Counted from the stretch's first letter, positions 22,444-34,401 are shown. The stretch: DNA of 64,000 nt from Triatoma infestans (GCA_011037195.1 JAAEAF010000286.1:62001-126000); one strand, 5' to 3'. Numbers and translations: made by a program. The notes: generated by a model not told the origin, from the sequence alone.

Positions 22444-22705
22444 TGCTGGTTGATGGATTTTAATCAAAACTTAGTATTAGGTACGCGTAGTACCTAAACG
22501 GAAGATCGCAAGTTTGAGCTTCTTGCGAGTTTTTATTTTTGAGATATTTTGTTCACGCGCGCGCGCGCGCGCGTACATACAGAACATCACTGAAGATTGT
22601 TTTTACGTACTCAGGGAACCTCAAAACGTGTATTCCCGATGAAAACTCAATTTCGTAAATTTGACACGCACGGAATACTTCCTCTTATGAGGAATAAAGT
22701 AAAAA
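22440..22705 (+). repeat. Family A right-end fragment
   Basis: It begins with GTTGATGGATTTTAATCAAA (22449-22468), contains a (CG)9 run, and ends with GGAACCTCAAAACGTGTATT, ACTCAATTTCGTAAATTTGA and GGAATACTTCCTCTTATGAGG. It is the clearest copy of the right terminus. Confidence 0.65.
22556..22573 (+). repeat. (CG)9 dinucleotide run
   Basis: Nine alternating CG units occur within AT-rich DNA, with potential for Z-DNA. Confidence 0.95.
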
Positions 22706-23138
22706 TCTAGTATTATAGAGCTCATATGACTTTCTGATCTTTTTCTTTGTGCACATTTCAACATCAACTTGTTTATTCCTTACTTCTTGTATTATTTACT
22801 TCTTATTAGTTTACTTCTTATCCATTAGTTACACTCAAATGACCAGATTGCTCAATACTTCGACAGCTGGTGTACCTTTGCAAGTGAATGTATGCTTGAT
22901 TTTTGTGCGATAAACTAATAAGTTTTTCTGTGGTTAATGTGAATAACTAATTGTATAAATATTAACTTTTATTAATGTTTGTTTCTTTTTTATTAATGGA
23001 CACCGAAAATGGTATGAAAGACAATTGTATATATTGTAAATAGTGTGTAAATAGTTCGTATTTTTGGTAGGTTAAGCGTTATTTTAGTTTTATTTTAAAA
23101 TTTAGATTAATTGGACATTTGGTTTAGATAGTGGCCAC

Positions 23139-23339
23139 ATGGCGCGCTGGCAACAGCCTAATACATCAGGCATTGAATCATATGATTCAATAAATGTCTT
23201 TTCTGGAAATAATAAAAATAATAATAATTGTACATCAAGTATAATTGCTAAAACTACTAAAAGACCCAGTAATTTAATTAATGAAGTAATAATGACGAAA
23301 AAAATAAAACAAAAACTACAATTTCTAATAAAACTATGA
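23139..23339 (+). CDS. Upstream 66-codon frame in Jockey leader
   Basis: An ATG-started frame runs to a TGA that overlaps the ORF1 ATG as ATGA at 23336-23339. The product is Asn/Lys/Thr-rich with no recognised domain. The ORF1 frame is open only back to 23285. It could therefore be a real upstream frame coupled to ORF1, or the displaced true N-terminus of ORF1 after an indel. The first ATG of ORF1 fits the start of a Gag-like protein either way. Confidence 0.35.
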   Translation: MARWQQPNTSGIESYDSINVFSGNNKNNNNCTSSIIAKTTKRPSNLINEVIMTKKIKQKLQFLIKL

Positions 23340-24532
23340 AAGAACAAAGTAAGAAACTCACGCGTGCTCAGTCTCTTCAATCACTAAGTGAGTCCAGTGC
23401 ATACAACAGCCAACCTGGGCCATCTCTAATGAGATTCCAACCTACTGCAGCTCCAAACTTCTGCACTCCCAACCCATTTGCTTCGTTAAGCATTAACGAC
23501 GATGAGCAGATGCCTGGGGAGATCACACCACCCAAGGAGAGAAAATCACCGAAACCTCCTCCAATATTTATTAGCAATGTCAATAATTATATGGACTTCT
23601 GTAGAGCACTTACTGAGCTTCTTGGTCCCTCGTCCTTCGATTGTAAATCTCGTGTGGACAATGTTATGCTGTCCACTAAGACAGTCGATGGTTACAGAGA
23701 AGCAATAAAGTACCTCCAAGAAAATAGAGCACAGTACCACACATACCAATTGAAAACTGATAAAGCCTTCAGAGTGGTGCTTATAAATCTTCACCACACA
23801 ATACCTACGGAGGACATCAAGCAAGACCTTGAGGAGATGGGCCACAGAGTAAGGAGCGTCACAAATGTGAAGCATCCAGGGACAAAAGCGCCACTTCCCC
23901 TATTTTTCATTGACTTCGAACCTAAAGAAAATAACAAAGAAATCTTCAATGTCAAATCCATCGTCTACACAAAGGTAAAGGTGGAGGAACCATACAAGAC
24001 CGTTGAAATCCTTCAGTGCAAGAGATGTCAGCAATATGGTCACACCAAAAGTTACTGCAACCACACTCCTAGATGTGTGAAGTGTGCGGGATATCATCCA
24101 TCCTCTGGCTGCACTAAGCCTCGGGACACCCCTGCAACTTGTGCTTTATGCCAGGGTAACCACCCAGCTAATTACAGAGGATGTGTAACACACAAGGAAC
24201 TACAACGTCTACGAAGAAGAAACAACTCGCAAAATGACCGCAATCCGCAGCCAAGCTCACCACAGGGAGCAATCCTACAGCTAACATCTACAGACTTCCC
24301 TCAGCTGCCACAGAATGAGCCTTCCCCAAATCAGCAGTCTCATCAACCTCCTACCAGTCGCTGGTTTTCCGCCGTTGGAGTTTCGGGGCAATCAATTAAT
24401 CATCCGCCAAACTCTCCTGACATGACCAATGTACTGACGTCCTTCATATCAGAGTTCAAATCCCTCATAAATCCACTCATCACACTCCTGACCACACTAG
24501 TAACCGAACTCATTCCTAAACTTTCAAAATGA
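23336..24532 (+). CDS. LINE ORF1, Gag-like nucleic-acid-binding protein
   Basis: The frame is an intact 398-codon reading frame. Residues about 135-230 form the conserved domain that precedes the zinc knuckles in Jockey ORF1 proteins (PRE_C2HC type, with a VLINLHHTIPTEDIKQDLEE block). Three CCHC-type knuckles follow at residues 228-283 (C-x2-C-x4-H-x4-C in the first). The C-terminal third is Pro/Gln/Ser-rich and ends in a hydrophobic Leu/Thr-rich segment. In this family ORF1 binds the element RNA and forms the RNP. The stop overlaps the ORF2 start as ATGA (24529-24532), consistent with termination-reinitiation. Confidence 0.9.
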   Translation: MKEQSKKLTRAQSLQSLSESSAYNSQPGPSLMRFQPTAAPNFCTPNPFASLSINDDEQMPGEITPPKERKSPKPPPIFISNVNNYMDFCRALTELLGPSSFDCKSRVDNVMLSTKTVDGYREAIKYLQENRAQYHTYQLKTDKAFRVVLINLHHTIPTEDIKQDLEEMGHRVRSVTNVKHPGTKAPLPLFFIDFEPKENNKEIFNVKSIVYTKVKVEEPYKTVEILQCKRCQQYGHTKSYCNHTPRCVKCAGYHPSSGCTKPRDTPATCALCQGNHPANYRGCVTHKELQRLRRRNNSQNDRNPQPSSPQGAILQLTSTDFPQLPQNEPSPNQQSHQPPTSRWFSAVGVSGQSINHPPNSPDMTNVLTSFISEFKSLINPLITLLTTLVTELIPKLSK

Positions 24533-25712
24533 ATAGACACTCTCTGAATAATTCTTCGCTAACAGTCCTCCTCTGGAACGCAAATGGGCTGAATCCCCAC
24601 AGAGACGAACTGGACATTTTGTTACATGACAAACGAATTGACGTGGCACTGATAACAGAGACTCACTTTACTGGACGATCATACTGTAAATTAAGCGACT
24701 ACACTACTTATAGAGCAGACCACCCAGACGACACTGCCCATGGTGTCGCAGCCATTCTAATCCGCTCCACCTTAATACATCAACAACTATTACTTGAACA
24801 ATCAGACTCTCTCCAATCCGTAGCGATTACACTGGACTGTCATCCATTCTCTCTAAATATGGCAGCAGTGTACTGCCCACCTAATAAGGCTATCTCGTCT
24901 ACAGACTTTAGTGCTTTTTTCGCCGATTGGGACCTCGATTCTTGGCTGGTGGAGACTATAACGCCAAGCATCCGCAATGGGGCTGCCGCGTAGCTAATCC
25001 AAGGGGACGCACTCTTCTCAATGTTCTCACTGCTTCTAACTACAAAGTACTATCTCCTAACGAACCAATGTACTGGCCGACAGCACTCTCTAAATTACCT
25101 GACATTCTGGACTATTTCATTATTTCTCAGACATTTTCACTAACCACAGACATTTATACACTTACTGACCTCTCTTCAGACCACAGTCCTGTGCTACTAA
25201 CCCTAACTACAACGCCCAAGACACTTCTTCCTCGACCGACTCTAATTACGGGACCTGTAGACTGGACTCTCTTTCAGAATCTCCTAGAAGGTAAGCTGGA
25301 CTTATCTTTATCACTGAAAACGCCAGACGAAATAGACGAAGCAGTAAATACTCTAACTACCTCCATACAGTACTCTATCTGGCAGTCAACCACTCACTCA
25401 CACCAAAGGACAGTTTATAGACCGTATAATCTACCAGTTAAAACACGCCTGCTGATCAGAGAAAAGAGAAGAGCTCGAGCAATCTGGCAACGGACACGAT
25501 ACCCTACTGACAAAAATACTTACAACAGACTCACAAGACATTTGAAACGGAACTTACAAACACTGAGAACACAAAAATATGACAACTATATTACTAACCT
25601 AACTACCAATCGTAGATCTCTTTGGACAGCCACACGCCGACTGTTATCGTACAAATTCACTTCTTCTTCTCTTAGACGAGACGACGGGACGACGGGCGAA
25701 ATCAGACTATGA
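24529..25712 (+). pseudogene. LINE ORF2, endonuclease and linker part
   Basis: The ATG at 24529 sits inside the ATGA overlap with ORF1. The first frame (to 24993) encodes the APE-type endonuclease N-terminus (LLWNANGL; LITETHF). The frame then changes near 24925 and continues as GGDYNAKHPQWG, LPDILDYFI and LSSDHSPVLL, the catalytic D/N, D and D/H blocks. A basic linker follows to 25712. Near 25700 the frame shifts again into the RT. The endonuclease nicks target DNA for target-primed reverse transcription. With two 1-nt frame changes this copy cannot make full ORF2. Confidence 0.85.
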
Positions 25713-25719
25713 CAAAGCC

Positions 25720-27235
25720 ATGCTTTTTTCTCAGCACCTGACTGACATCTTTACACCTCACCCTGACTTGTCAAACGACTTACTCACGACGGAAATAGAA
25801 TCTGAATTAGACACACCTCTTCCTCTTTCACCACCACCAAAAGCTTTCACTCCTTCAGACATCAAATACACCATAAAATCCTTACCCTCTAGAAAATCTC
25901 CCGGATATGACCTCATTACCTCAGAAATTCTTCGCCATCTTCCTAGAAAAGCTCTTATCTATCTCACCTACATCTACAACTCTGTCCTTCGTACCACCTA
26001 CTTTCCACTTTCTTGGAAGTATTCAGTAACACGAATCATCCCGAAACCTGGCAAACCCGCACATCTACCTTCTTCTTACAGACCGATAAGTTTACTACCG
26101 ACGTTAGGCAAAATTCTTGAAAAACTGCTGCTGAAACGTATCAACCCCATATTTGCGGAACTTGGCGTTGTCCCATGTCATCAATTTGGGTTCCGAAACA
26201 TGCACAATACAATTCAGCAGTGTCATCGAGTGGTAGACGAGATATCTTCAGCACTGGAGAGAAAGAAATACTGCACAGGAGCATTCTTGGATGTTACCCA
26301 GGCATTCGATCGTGTCTGGCACCCTGGGCTCCTCTACAAATTAAAAAAATGTTTCCCATTTACTTACTTCCTCATTCTGCGCTCTTACCTCTCCAAAAGG
26401 TCCTTTCAGGTCAGTTCTGGTTCAGCTATCTCTCCTTTCTCGCCAATGAGGGCAGGGGTACCGCAGGGGAGTATCCTTGGTCCCGTCCTATACACTGTAT
26501 ACACATCTGACATACCCACACATCCATCCACACTACTAAGTACATATGCAGACGACACAGCAATTCTAGCTACCAGTTCAAACCCAGCATCAGCTTCACA
26601 CAAATTACAGTCACATTTACAAAAAATAGAATCATGGGCAAAGAAATGGAAAATAAAAATGAACCCTCAGAAATGTCAACACGCCACGTTTACTCTCCGG
26701 CGGGGCTCTTGTCCTCCTATCTTCTACAACAACAACGCACTTCCCTCTACAGATCTGGTGCGCTACCTTGGGCTTTTCATAGACAAACGACTCACGTGGA
26801 ACCCACACACACGACTTAAAAGACAAGCCATGACTAAACGTGCCAAACTTCTTTACCGACTTCTCGGACGACGGTCTAAATTACCAACTGAACTGAAGAG
26901 ACTAATATATAACACCATAATCAAACCTATGTGGACTTACGGACTAGAGCTGTGGGGTTCAGCCAAACCGACCAACATACGGACCATACAAACATTTTAA
27001 TCCAAACTACTCAGACAGATAGTTGACGCTCCTTTTTACGTTACAAACCTCACTCTCCACAATGACCTTAACATCCCTTTCGTACAACAACTTGCCAAGA
27101 CAAAATACCACAAATACCACACTGCTCTCTCACTGCCCTAATCCCTTCGTACAGTTTCTTGCTTCTACTACCATCCCTGACAATCCACCTCGCCGACTGA
27201 ACCGCCAGTGGCCCCGAGATTTCCTTCGGGATTGA
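25720..27235 (+). pseudogene. LINE ORF2, reverse transcriptase part
   Basis: The RT blocks in order are YRPISLLPTLGKILEKLL, FLDVTQAFDRVWHPGLLYKL, AGVPQGSILGPVLY, YADD at 26545-26556 (catalytic aspartates kept), VRYLGLFIDKRLTW, and the C-terminal WTYGLELWGSAKP. A TAA at 26998-27000 interrupts the frame. It stands where related copies in the window have a glutamine codon (CAA), so a single C-to-T change would explain it. Downstream homology continues, shifts frame again near 27135 and ends at 27235. There is no RNase H domain, as expected for Jockey. The start at 25720 is a frame boundary and not a translation start. Confidence 0.9.
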
Positions 27236-27519
27236 TCAGTGACTGGTATCCCGTAGAGAGTGCTACCACTGGGTAGTTTCTCTCCTCCCACTCTTCACGC
27301 CACTATACTCTCTCTCTTCTCATTTACTTATTGTATATGGAACTATAAGATTGTAAATTTCTAAATAAAGAAAAAAAAAATATCTTTTATACTATAATTT
27401 TAAGTAGAAGAGCACAACTTTTATGTTACAGGTTGTATACCAAAAAACAAATAAATTGTGTTTGTCTGTCTATTTGGTCATAAACCTTTAATTGGAAATG
27501 CAACTTTACTGGATTTTTT

Positions 27520-27715
27520 TTTTTTTAAGATTTGGCTATTTAATGTTTGGGTGGGGGGAAGGAAAGGCTATTCTTTCCAGAAAATTGAACATTGAAGACA
27601 ACTAAACATCTAGTAAGAATCATAAGTTAGAAGAAAATTTATCATTATAATGTAAATTGCAGCAAGAGAAAGTTGTGTGAGTGTTTCACAATCCAGATAT
27701 TTTGTTTGTTAAAAA
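27520..27715 (-). repeat. Family A end fragment
   Basis: AACATCTAGTAAGAATCATA (27605), GCAGCAAGAGAAAGTTGTGT and GTGTTTCACAATCCAGATAT mark the left terminus of the family in inverted orientation. Confidence 0.55.
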
Positions 27716-27849
27716 AGTTGAGACCAATACAGTAATATCGCATGAACTGTACTGTCTGTCTCATTCATGGATGAGTTTACGTGTGATTGTGCGCAGTAAA
27801 TTAGGAATATGTTAGCAGTTTCTCTAGTAATGGTCAAAACTACTTTCCT

Positions 27850-28010
27850 CTCATCAGAGACATTTTCCGTGGTAGCCTGCTTCATTTTGTGGTCATCGAC
27901 CGGTTTTGGGCGTCCGCCCATCTTCAGGATGCGTTATTCAGACAGTGTGACAACACAGACTTGCACAGAGCAGAGTTAGTTTTCACACTCTGCGGAACCA
28001 ACCACCACAA
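27850..28010 (-). repeat. Family B repeat with hammerhead-like core
   Basis: The minus-strand core spans 27894-27931. CATC precedes CTGAAGA, then comes a GGGCG-GA-CGCCC hairpin, AAAAC in place of GAAAC, then CGGTC followed by GATG, so a 4-bp stem (CATC/GATG) flanks the core. One conserved core base is changed. Confidence 0.5.
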
Positions 28011-28239
28011 CAACTACTTTCCTCTCCTTCAGGATCAGTACTTCATATTATTTCCATTGTATGAGGACTTAGTACCTGGCGCCGACTTTACTATTCAATA
28101 CTTTTAAGTTTGTATTGACGTAAGCTTCTTTTTTTCCATGTAACAAAACAAACTAACTTGGGAGGGGAGCCCAAAATCTTGTTTCTTCTTTCAGTTTATA
28201 TTCACTCCGGTATTTGCTTGGCTATTTAATAGACATTTA

Positions 28240-28520
28240 CAAATCTAAATTCCGAAAAAAGTTTCAAGTAAAAGTAGCTCATATATCAAAGAAAATCGTT
28301 GAGCCACTTTCGATAAAATCACAAAAACTGAAAAACCATTCAGTAAAATGGTACTTCCGAATTACCGATTTTGTCCAAAACCTTATTGTCAGATCCTCTT
28401 AGTGGAATTTGAACGAAATATCAAGTTTGAACTTCGGCCATTTATCATTCTTGATGCGGACCATAAGTATATACATACATACACACCCACACACACACAC
28501 ACACACAGATATTAAGAACA
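28240..28520 (+). repeat. Family A fragment ending in (CA)n
   Basis: Blocks GAAAATCGTTGAGCCACTTT, GGTACTTCCGAATTACCGAT and AAATATCAAGTTTGAACTTC match 15630-15790 in order. The copy stops at a (CA)n run at 28483-28507 without the terminal 95 bp. Confidence 0.6.
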
Positions 28521-29179
28521 AGAGAAAGTAAAATGTTAAGCGAGTTTTAAATAACAATCAGAGAACATTCTGTGCGAATATTTAGATATTGAAGACAGCT
28601 GATTTGTGAAGAGTATGCACGAAGCACCCTGTGATAGCATTAGTGGAATAATATAATGCAAAAAATAAAATAAATTATATTACTGCAGTAAAAAAAAAAA
28701 AAATTATTTAATTACTGTAGTTTATATTTTTCTGCAATAAAATTATTTAAAATTTTTGTAAAGACAATAAGCGAGCATTAAGGAAACAAACCAACGTGTC
28801 ATATAATAACAATGCAAGAAGTATAAAATACAGGAATGGTAATTGCAAAGGGGGTCATAGACCCAGACTTGAGACTCCAAGCTGTATGACCTTGCAGTAT
28901 ATATATATATATCAGAATATAGAGGCTAGCCCAGCTAGGCTAGGTATGTACAAAAGAGTCCAGTTTACCTTGCCGCACACCTCACTTCGTCCTCCTACGG
29001 TTACTCTTTAGGCCAGGCTAGGATCTACCTCTCTCTGTACAGCTTGCATCCAGTACGGTTTTGCTAGAACATCATTTCAATAGACTTTTTCCTCCCATAT
29101 TTATATAAAGTTGGGTTAGATAATTCAAAGGGCTACTTTAGTTAGGGTTATTTTGGGTTGTTATTATTATTTATTATTT
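28521..29179. other. Unassigned interval
   Basis: A-run and (TA)n tracts are present. No supported gene was found. Confidence 0.35.
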
Positions 29180-29770
29180 TTCCTTACGAAACTGAGTATC
29201 TACCGGAAACACATGTTTTGAAGTCAATTGAGTACGAAAAAGAAATATTATTAGCGAATGAAAACCCCCAAAAAAAGGTCGCAAGATGCTCAATCTTGGT
29301 ATTCGCTTGAGGTATTACAACCGTATCTAACAAGAACGTTTCGGGCAAAATCCACCAACCGGAAGTACCAAATTATTGTGTTTTTTTTTTAATTAGTTAG
29401 TACTTTTTTCGGAAACGTCTCCAACCATTCTCTTTAAACGTCCTATCCCATCTACGCACAATTTTATCTGAAATAAATTTCCAGGAAAATTGATTTTTGC
29501 GGGAGTCTCCTGCGGGAACACTAACATCAAGCTTTCTTCTAAATTGCCACTTCAGTACAATGTATGCTTCTATCATTTACATAATATTAGGCCGATTAAT
29601 ATATTAGAAGCATTGCTAGAATTGCAAATAAGAAGCAACTCGGTTAACCGGAAATGCACTTAGTTTCTTTGGTATTTCTCGAAAACAGCTACAACGATTT
29701 CCTTTAAACTTTAAAATAGAAACTGCTCAGATAGAAACTATCATTTTTAATTTATGACGTTCGATTTTAA
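29180..29770 (-). repeat. Family A copy, right end plus two modules
   Basis: Plus-strand order is the inverted right end (ACTGAGTATCTACCGGAAAC; GAGTACGAAAAAG), module one (ACCGGAAGTACCAAATTA; TCTCTTTAAACG), then module two (AACCGGAAATGCACTTAG; TTTCCTTTAAACTT). Confidence 0.6.
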
Positions 29771-29871
29771 ATGTTATATGGTTTGGTTCAATGTTATTGG
29801 CGCTTTCTAATGGACCACAGTGTAATCATTCTACTACCTGTCTATGTAGGTACTTTTTTAATTTTTTTTTT

Positions 29872-30102
29872 TGCGCGCGCTGAACTAGCAACGCGAAGGT
29901 CCCGCATTCGAATCCAGCAAGCTGCCATTAGATTTTCTCTTCCTAGGGGCCTCTACACTAACTGCCCACAGACAGGGAAGTGTTGTGTCTGTAACGCGAG
30001 AACACTGTCCTGAGGCCGGCAGTGTTCTGAGAAGGCTCCGGGGGCACAATAGATCTATCAGGTCGCAGCGCAAATCCCCTTAAAAAAAAGAAAAGAAAAA
30101 AA
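29872..30102 (+). mobile_element. tRNA-derived SINE (A-tail type), copy 1
   Basis: A decayed tRNA-like head has a B-box-like CATTCGAATCC near 29905. The body CTTCCTAGGGGCCTCTACAC ... GAGAAGGCTCCGGG is shared with 42117-42331, and an A-rich tail ends it. No cloverleaf remains. A pol III origin is inferred from the better-preserved copy. Confidence 0.7.
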
Positions 30103-31890
30103 CAGTTTCAGGAAGGCGCCGTTATAATACAGCCTATGTTACCACCTGCCAGCAAACCTCGATGGGCACAGTACCCTTGACACCTGTTTTCCGAGGGCGT
30201 ATCTCTAAGATTACTCCTTGGGACAACACCATAGGCGACTAGCGAGTACACTTGTTCCGCTGGGGACTTTTATCGACCAGGCCTAGAGCCGCCGAGTTTA
30301 GTGGCAAAACAGGGCCACCTCGCGAAGGCTGCAGTAATACTAAATGCTACGCTCGGACGGTCTCGATGAATAGGCTTGGCTTACAATGAATATTTGGGTA
30401 TAATAAAAATAAAAAAGTGAAAAGGAAGGCGGTAGCGGGAACACATCCGCTAATTTTAGAGTTTTATAATACGACGACGGAAATAGAATTTTAAATCAAG
30501 ATCCAAAAATAACGCCGAGACGCCTGTGATTCTTCGCTGGATGCTTCATTTTTTTTTTAGCCTGGACAAGTAAACAAACCTGAAGTAGTTGCGATTACGT
30601 GTATTTTAATGGATTTCCATTTCATTACACGTTCATCGTTCACTTAAAAATAAAGTATCAAATTTATTACCACAGCTAGTAATTTAGGCAAATGTGCTAT
30701 AATCCAAATAGACCGGCTTTTATAGGTTTCCTCACCCCCGGAAACCCCGTGTCCCAGCCTGCACGTGATCGTCGTTGCCAGCTATTCAAATGCGGCGTCC
30801 GTTAAACGCAATATGGTATGGAAAAAGTGCAACTGCAGCATCATGATTGCTATGAAAACAGTTTGAATCATGTAGCCATGGCTTGCCTTCCAGTTGCGAG
30901 CCGGCGAAGGAACTGTATTTACTAAGCCAGCCGCTAAATGACGATTATATGGAATGATATTGAATGATCTTGATATGGAACAATATGAATGATATTGGAA
31001 TGACGATTGATGAAACTAAGTAGAAAAAAAAGGTGAACCGCCTTTGTTATTTCTAGGAAACTCTTCCTAGATTCAGGATCAGTTTTCAACATATTCCAAA
31101 AAAATATTATTAAGAAGAAAAAATATTTGGAGCCAATAATTTTAATTGTTTACTGAATACAATTAACCAAGGTGTATGAAATGGTATGTGCTCACCAGCA
31201 AAATCTCAGACCTGTAACTACCAGATATTTAAAATGCTCCAAATTATTTCATTCAAATGTAGCTTGACGTTTTGCTGAGTACCTTGAAGCAATGTAACTT
31301 TTAAAAAAAAACTGGCTGAATTCCGCTGTAAAATAGCAAGGAATACTCAATAAGGTTGTAGAAGAGATAAAGCATGATGCCCTTTGAAGAGGTTGTGGTA
31401 ATCAGCAAACAATATGTACCCATTAAATACAAACAAAGACTGCCAGAGGTATAACAAAGCCATAATATTTGCAGTCGCACTTAGCTTATTGCAATAATTT
31501 TGTAAACATTCCAGTTTCTTCATATATTTTCAAAGTAGAAGCACAGCTAGTTTTCCAGTAAATTTTCCCATAGCCAACTATTGCCAAATATTGTAGAATA
31601 TTTTATAAATATTTATTGACGATAATAGCAGCAATATTGTATTTTATATTTTCTAAATGACAAAATATTCCTTATGTGAAAATTCTGATTATTTTTAGCT
31701 AAAAATTAATTTATAAAGAAAGAAATTTAAAGCAGCGCACTCTGTATGAATTAATGAGAAAATTGTTTAATTGAAAATAGCCAGCTTTTTAAAACCAAAG
31801 AATTTAGTAAAACGTTCTATGAAAATTATCATATATTAATGATAAAATTCATCAAAATTATATTTAATAATTTCAATTAAACTTCATATA
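30103..31890. other. Unassigned interval with two GC-richer islands
   Basis: 30105-30370 and 30720-30950 have markedly higher GC than their surroundings. Neither carries a long open frame or a recognisable RNA. They may be remnants of further SINE or LINE untranslated sequence. The rest is AT-rich and unassigned. Confidence 0.3.
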
Positions 31891-31894
31891 TTAT

Positions 31895-32050
31895 ACATAC
31901 ACATAAATACCTAAATTCATATATATACACACACATAAATACCTAACTTCATATATTATCTTCACACACATAAATACCTAGCTTCATATATTATCTACAC
32001 ACACATAACCTAACTTCATATATTATCTACCCATACATAAATACCTACCA
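31895..32050 (+). repeat. About 38-bp tandem repeat, 4-5 units
   Basis: CACATAAATACCTAACTTCA followed by TATATTATCTACA is repeated with small changes and shrinking copies. Confidence 0.85.
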
Positions 32051-32054
32051 TTTA

Positions 32055-32420
32055 TTGAAACATTTTCCCAGGAAATGTTTTGGCGGTTCCCTGAAATGGT
32101 TGTTCCCTCCCAACTACAACTTCAGTTTAATATACGGTTCCACCATTTATAGTACTAACACACATTAGAAGTATTGATTGAATTCCAAATTTGAAGAAAA
32201 TCGGTCAACCGAAAGTGCGATTTTACAGATTAGGTTTTTGAGTTTTTGGAATTTTCTCAAAAACTATTTCCTTTACAGTTGGTATGCTAACTGTGCGGAT
32301 GTAAAGTATTACTTTTATTTGAAACATTTTTCCAAAAAAAATTATTTTAGATCGGTAGTTGTGCGGAATTTATGGCGTTAATTCAAATGTTATATGTAGT
32401 TAGTTCAGTGATTTTAGAGC
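32055..32420 (-). repeat. Family A fragment
   Basis: The fragment has ACATTTTCCCAGGAAA, GAAGAAAATCGGTCAACCGA, AAGTGCGATTTTACAGATTA and TTTTGGAATTTTCTCAAAAA. Compare 4430-4640. Confidence 0.55.
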
Positions 32421-32819
32421 GCTCTACTGGGCCATAATAAAACTATCACTTCTCTACCTGCTAAGATTCAAGGTTGATATTATCCCTCTATATTGATGTT
32501 GGGACAAATATGTAAAATTTAAGTTTAAAGGAAATTTGTCTTTATATATAATTGTACAGTCTGTGATTTGCTACTTTTGAGTGCGGATCAAAGTTCTCAA
32601 GGAGTAAAACTTTAAAACAAACTAAATTTTTTTTTCTCTTTATTTCAGTGTTTTTCTTTTTGTTTTTTCTTTTCTTTCTTATTACAATCCTTATTTTTAT
32701 GTTATTAAAGGATTCTTCTTAATTTTCGTCTGTCGAAGAAACTTTTTTTTTTAATTTTGATTAAAATTTTAATATTAAATTAATTAATATTAATTAAAAT
32801 TTTTAATATTAAAATCCTC

Positions 32820-33765
32820 CTTAACTGGCAGATATTTCCAAGTTGGTCAGGGTACCGCCCTTTCTCCGATACTTCCTATACTCGCTGGAGTTCCTCAAGG
32901 CAGCATACTTGGACCTCTCTTCTATTCCTTATATACTTCAGACATCCCAGAACACCCAAATACCGTAATATATACCTTCGCAAATGATACTGCAATTCTT
33001 TCTCCAAACCTTGAACCCTTGAATGGCTATCGCTCTCCTCAAGAACATATCCTTCAAATGGAATCTTGGCTCTTAAAATGGAAAATAAAAGTTAACCACA
33101 AAAAAGTAAATACATCGTATTTACACCGGGTAAAAAATCCTCCCACCGATCCACATTAACCATACTCTATCCCGTAAATAGCGTATGTTACCTGGGTTTT
33201 TCAGCTATACAAAAGACTGACTTGGAATCCCCACACTATGCTCAAACGACTTGAACTAAACAGACGGTTCAGACAACTCTCAAGACTACTAGACAGACGA
33301 CCCAAGCTCACATTACAAAATAAAAGACTTCTCTATCTACTACTACTGAGACCTATATGGTTTAGAAATATGGGGAACAACCAAGCGTTCCAATTCCCGT
33401 CGTATCCAGTCATTTCAATCAAAAAATGTTGCTAACCTCACTATCCATACTGATCTAAACATTCCTTTCGTTAACCATCTAGCCAAGACTCGTTTTCTTA
33501 AATTCCATTCATCCACAACTGCTCATCCTAATCCTTTAATTCACCAGCTTTCTTCAAACTCTATTCCCGACAGCCCACGCAGGCGGCTGAAGAGAAGATG
33601 GCCCCGTGACCACCTTGTAGAATAACTCAAGATAGTGGAGTGCCATCGCTGGACGTCTTCTCCAATGCACACTCCTGTTACTTAAGATTGCCATTTAACA
33701 CATTTACTTGTTGCGGTGTATTTTTGCAGTTGTAAATATCAATAAAAACAAAAAACAAAAACAAA
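32820..33765 (+). pseudogene. Jockey-type LINE RT 3' fragment
   Basis: The fragment encodes LAGVPQGSILGPLFYSLYTS at about 32883-32942, a TFANDTAIL block in place of YADD (one catalytic Asp is Asn), WKIKV-N and the thumb (LLRPIW). The C-terminal SPRRRLKRRWPRDH follows, then a 3' UTR ending in (AAAAAC)n at about 33743-33770. The protein is closely similar in layout to the 26.4-27.2 kb region. It is 5'-truncated with several frameshifts. Confidence 0.8.
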
Positions 33766-34009
33766 AATTTTAATTTTCAAATTTTTTCTTCTTTAATTTT
33801 TTAATTACTTTATTTTTGCGTTACTTATTAGTTGATAGAGATCATCTTCATTAAGTATGATGGATAACAGTAGGGGAATGGTGGGTATCGAGATGGAAGT
33901 GAGTAAGGTAGTTGTTAATCAATCGGAAAACAAGGTAAGTGGCATCCAAAATAATAAAATCAATGGTACTAACAATGAAAGCGTGAAAATGCAAATATTG
34001 TAAGTGTGG

Positions 34010-34400
34010 AGTTGTGTACCTAGACCTTTAATTGTGCTGGGCGATTTTAATTATCAGCAAGTGGCGTTTGGTACGGACTAGACTGGCAGCAAAGGAAGCA
34101 GCTTATTAGAGTCTGCAAACGACTCCAATTTAATATTCCTTAAGGATGGGACGCCTACCTTTGTGAACAGGCTCAATCTCGTAATTCTCAATCTTATAGA
34201 TGTAACCTTTTTATCTAATACTATAGCTACTGATTTTTAGTGGCAAGTAATGACCCAATGGGTTCAACCTCTTACCTATTATTATATCGGCCAATAATAT
34301 TAAGGCAAAAACAAATATTCCATACAATAATTTTCGTAAGGCTGATTGGAATCCATTCCAACGTAAAATGTTGAACAATATGTTGCCTCAGAGATAAAAA
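34010..34400 (+). pseudogene. LINE endonuclease-domain fragment
   Basis: The fragment encodes a V-L-G-D-F-N-Y block at about 34036-34056, SLLESANDSNLIFLKDGTPT, then SNTIATDF and a shifted SNDPMGS-type block, the APE-endonuclease C-terminal half. It ends where the BEL element inserted (34407). No continuation was recognised after 40309. Confidence 0.65.
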
Positions 34401-34401
34401 T

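Larger units (their letters stand above)
23000..27381 (+). mobile_element. Jockey-type LINE, nearly complete, inactive
   Basis: The element has a 5' leader with a small upstream frame, ORF1 (23336-24532) and ORF2 (24529-27235), then a short 3' UTR with AATAAAG and an A-run at 27361-27381. The exact 5' end is not visible, and the 23000 bound is approximate. No target-site duplication was found. ORF2 has at least three frame changes and one stop. Related but older copies lie at 32820-33765 (+) and 58870-60795 (-). Confidence 0.85.

Noticed and set aside
22556..22573. CpG island or regulatory site
   Set aside because: It is a pure (CG)n run inside a dispersed repeat, with no surrounding GC enrichment.
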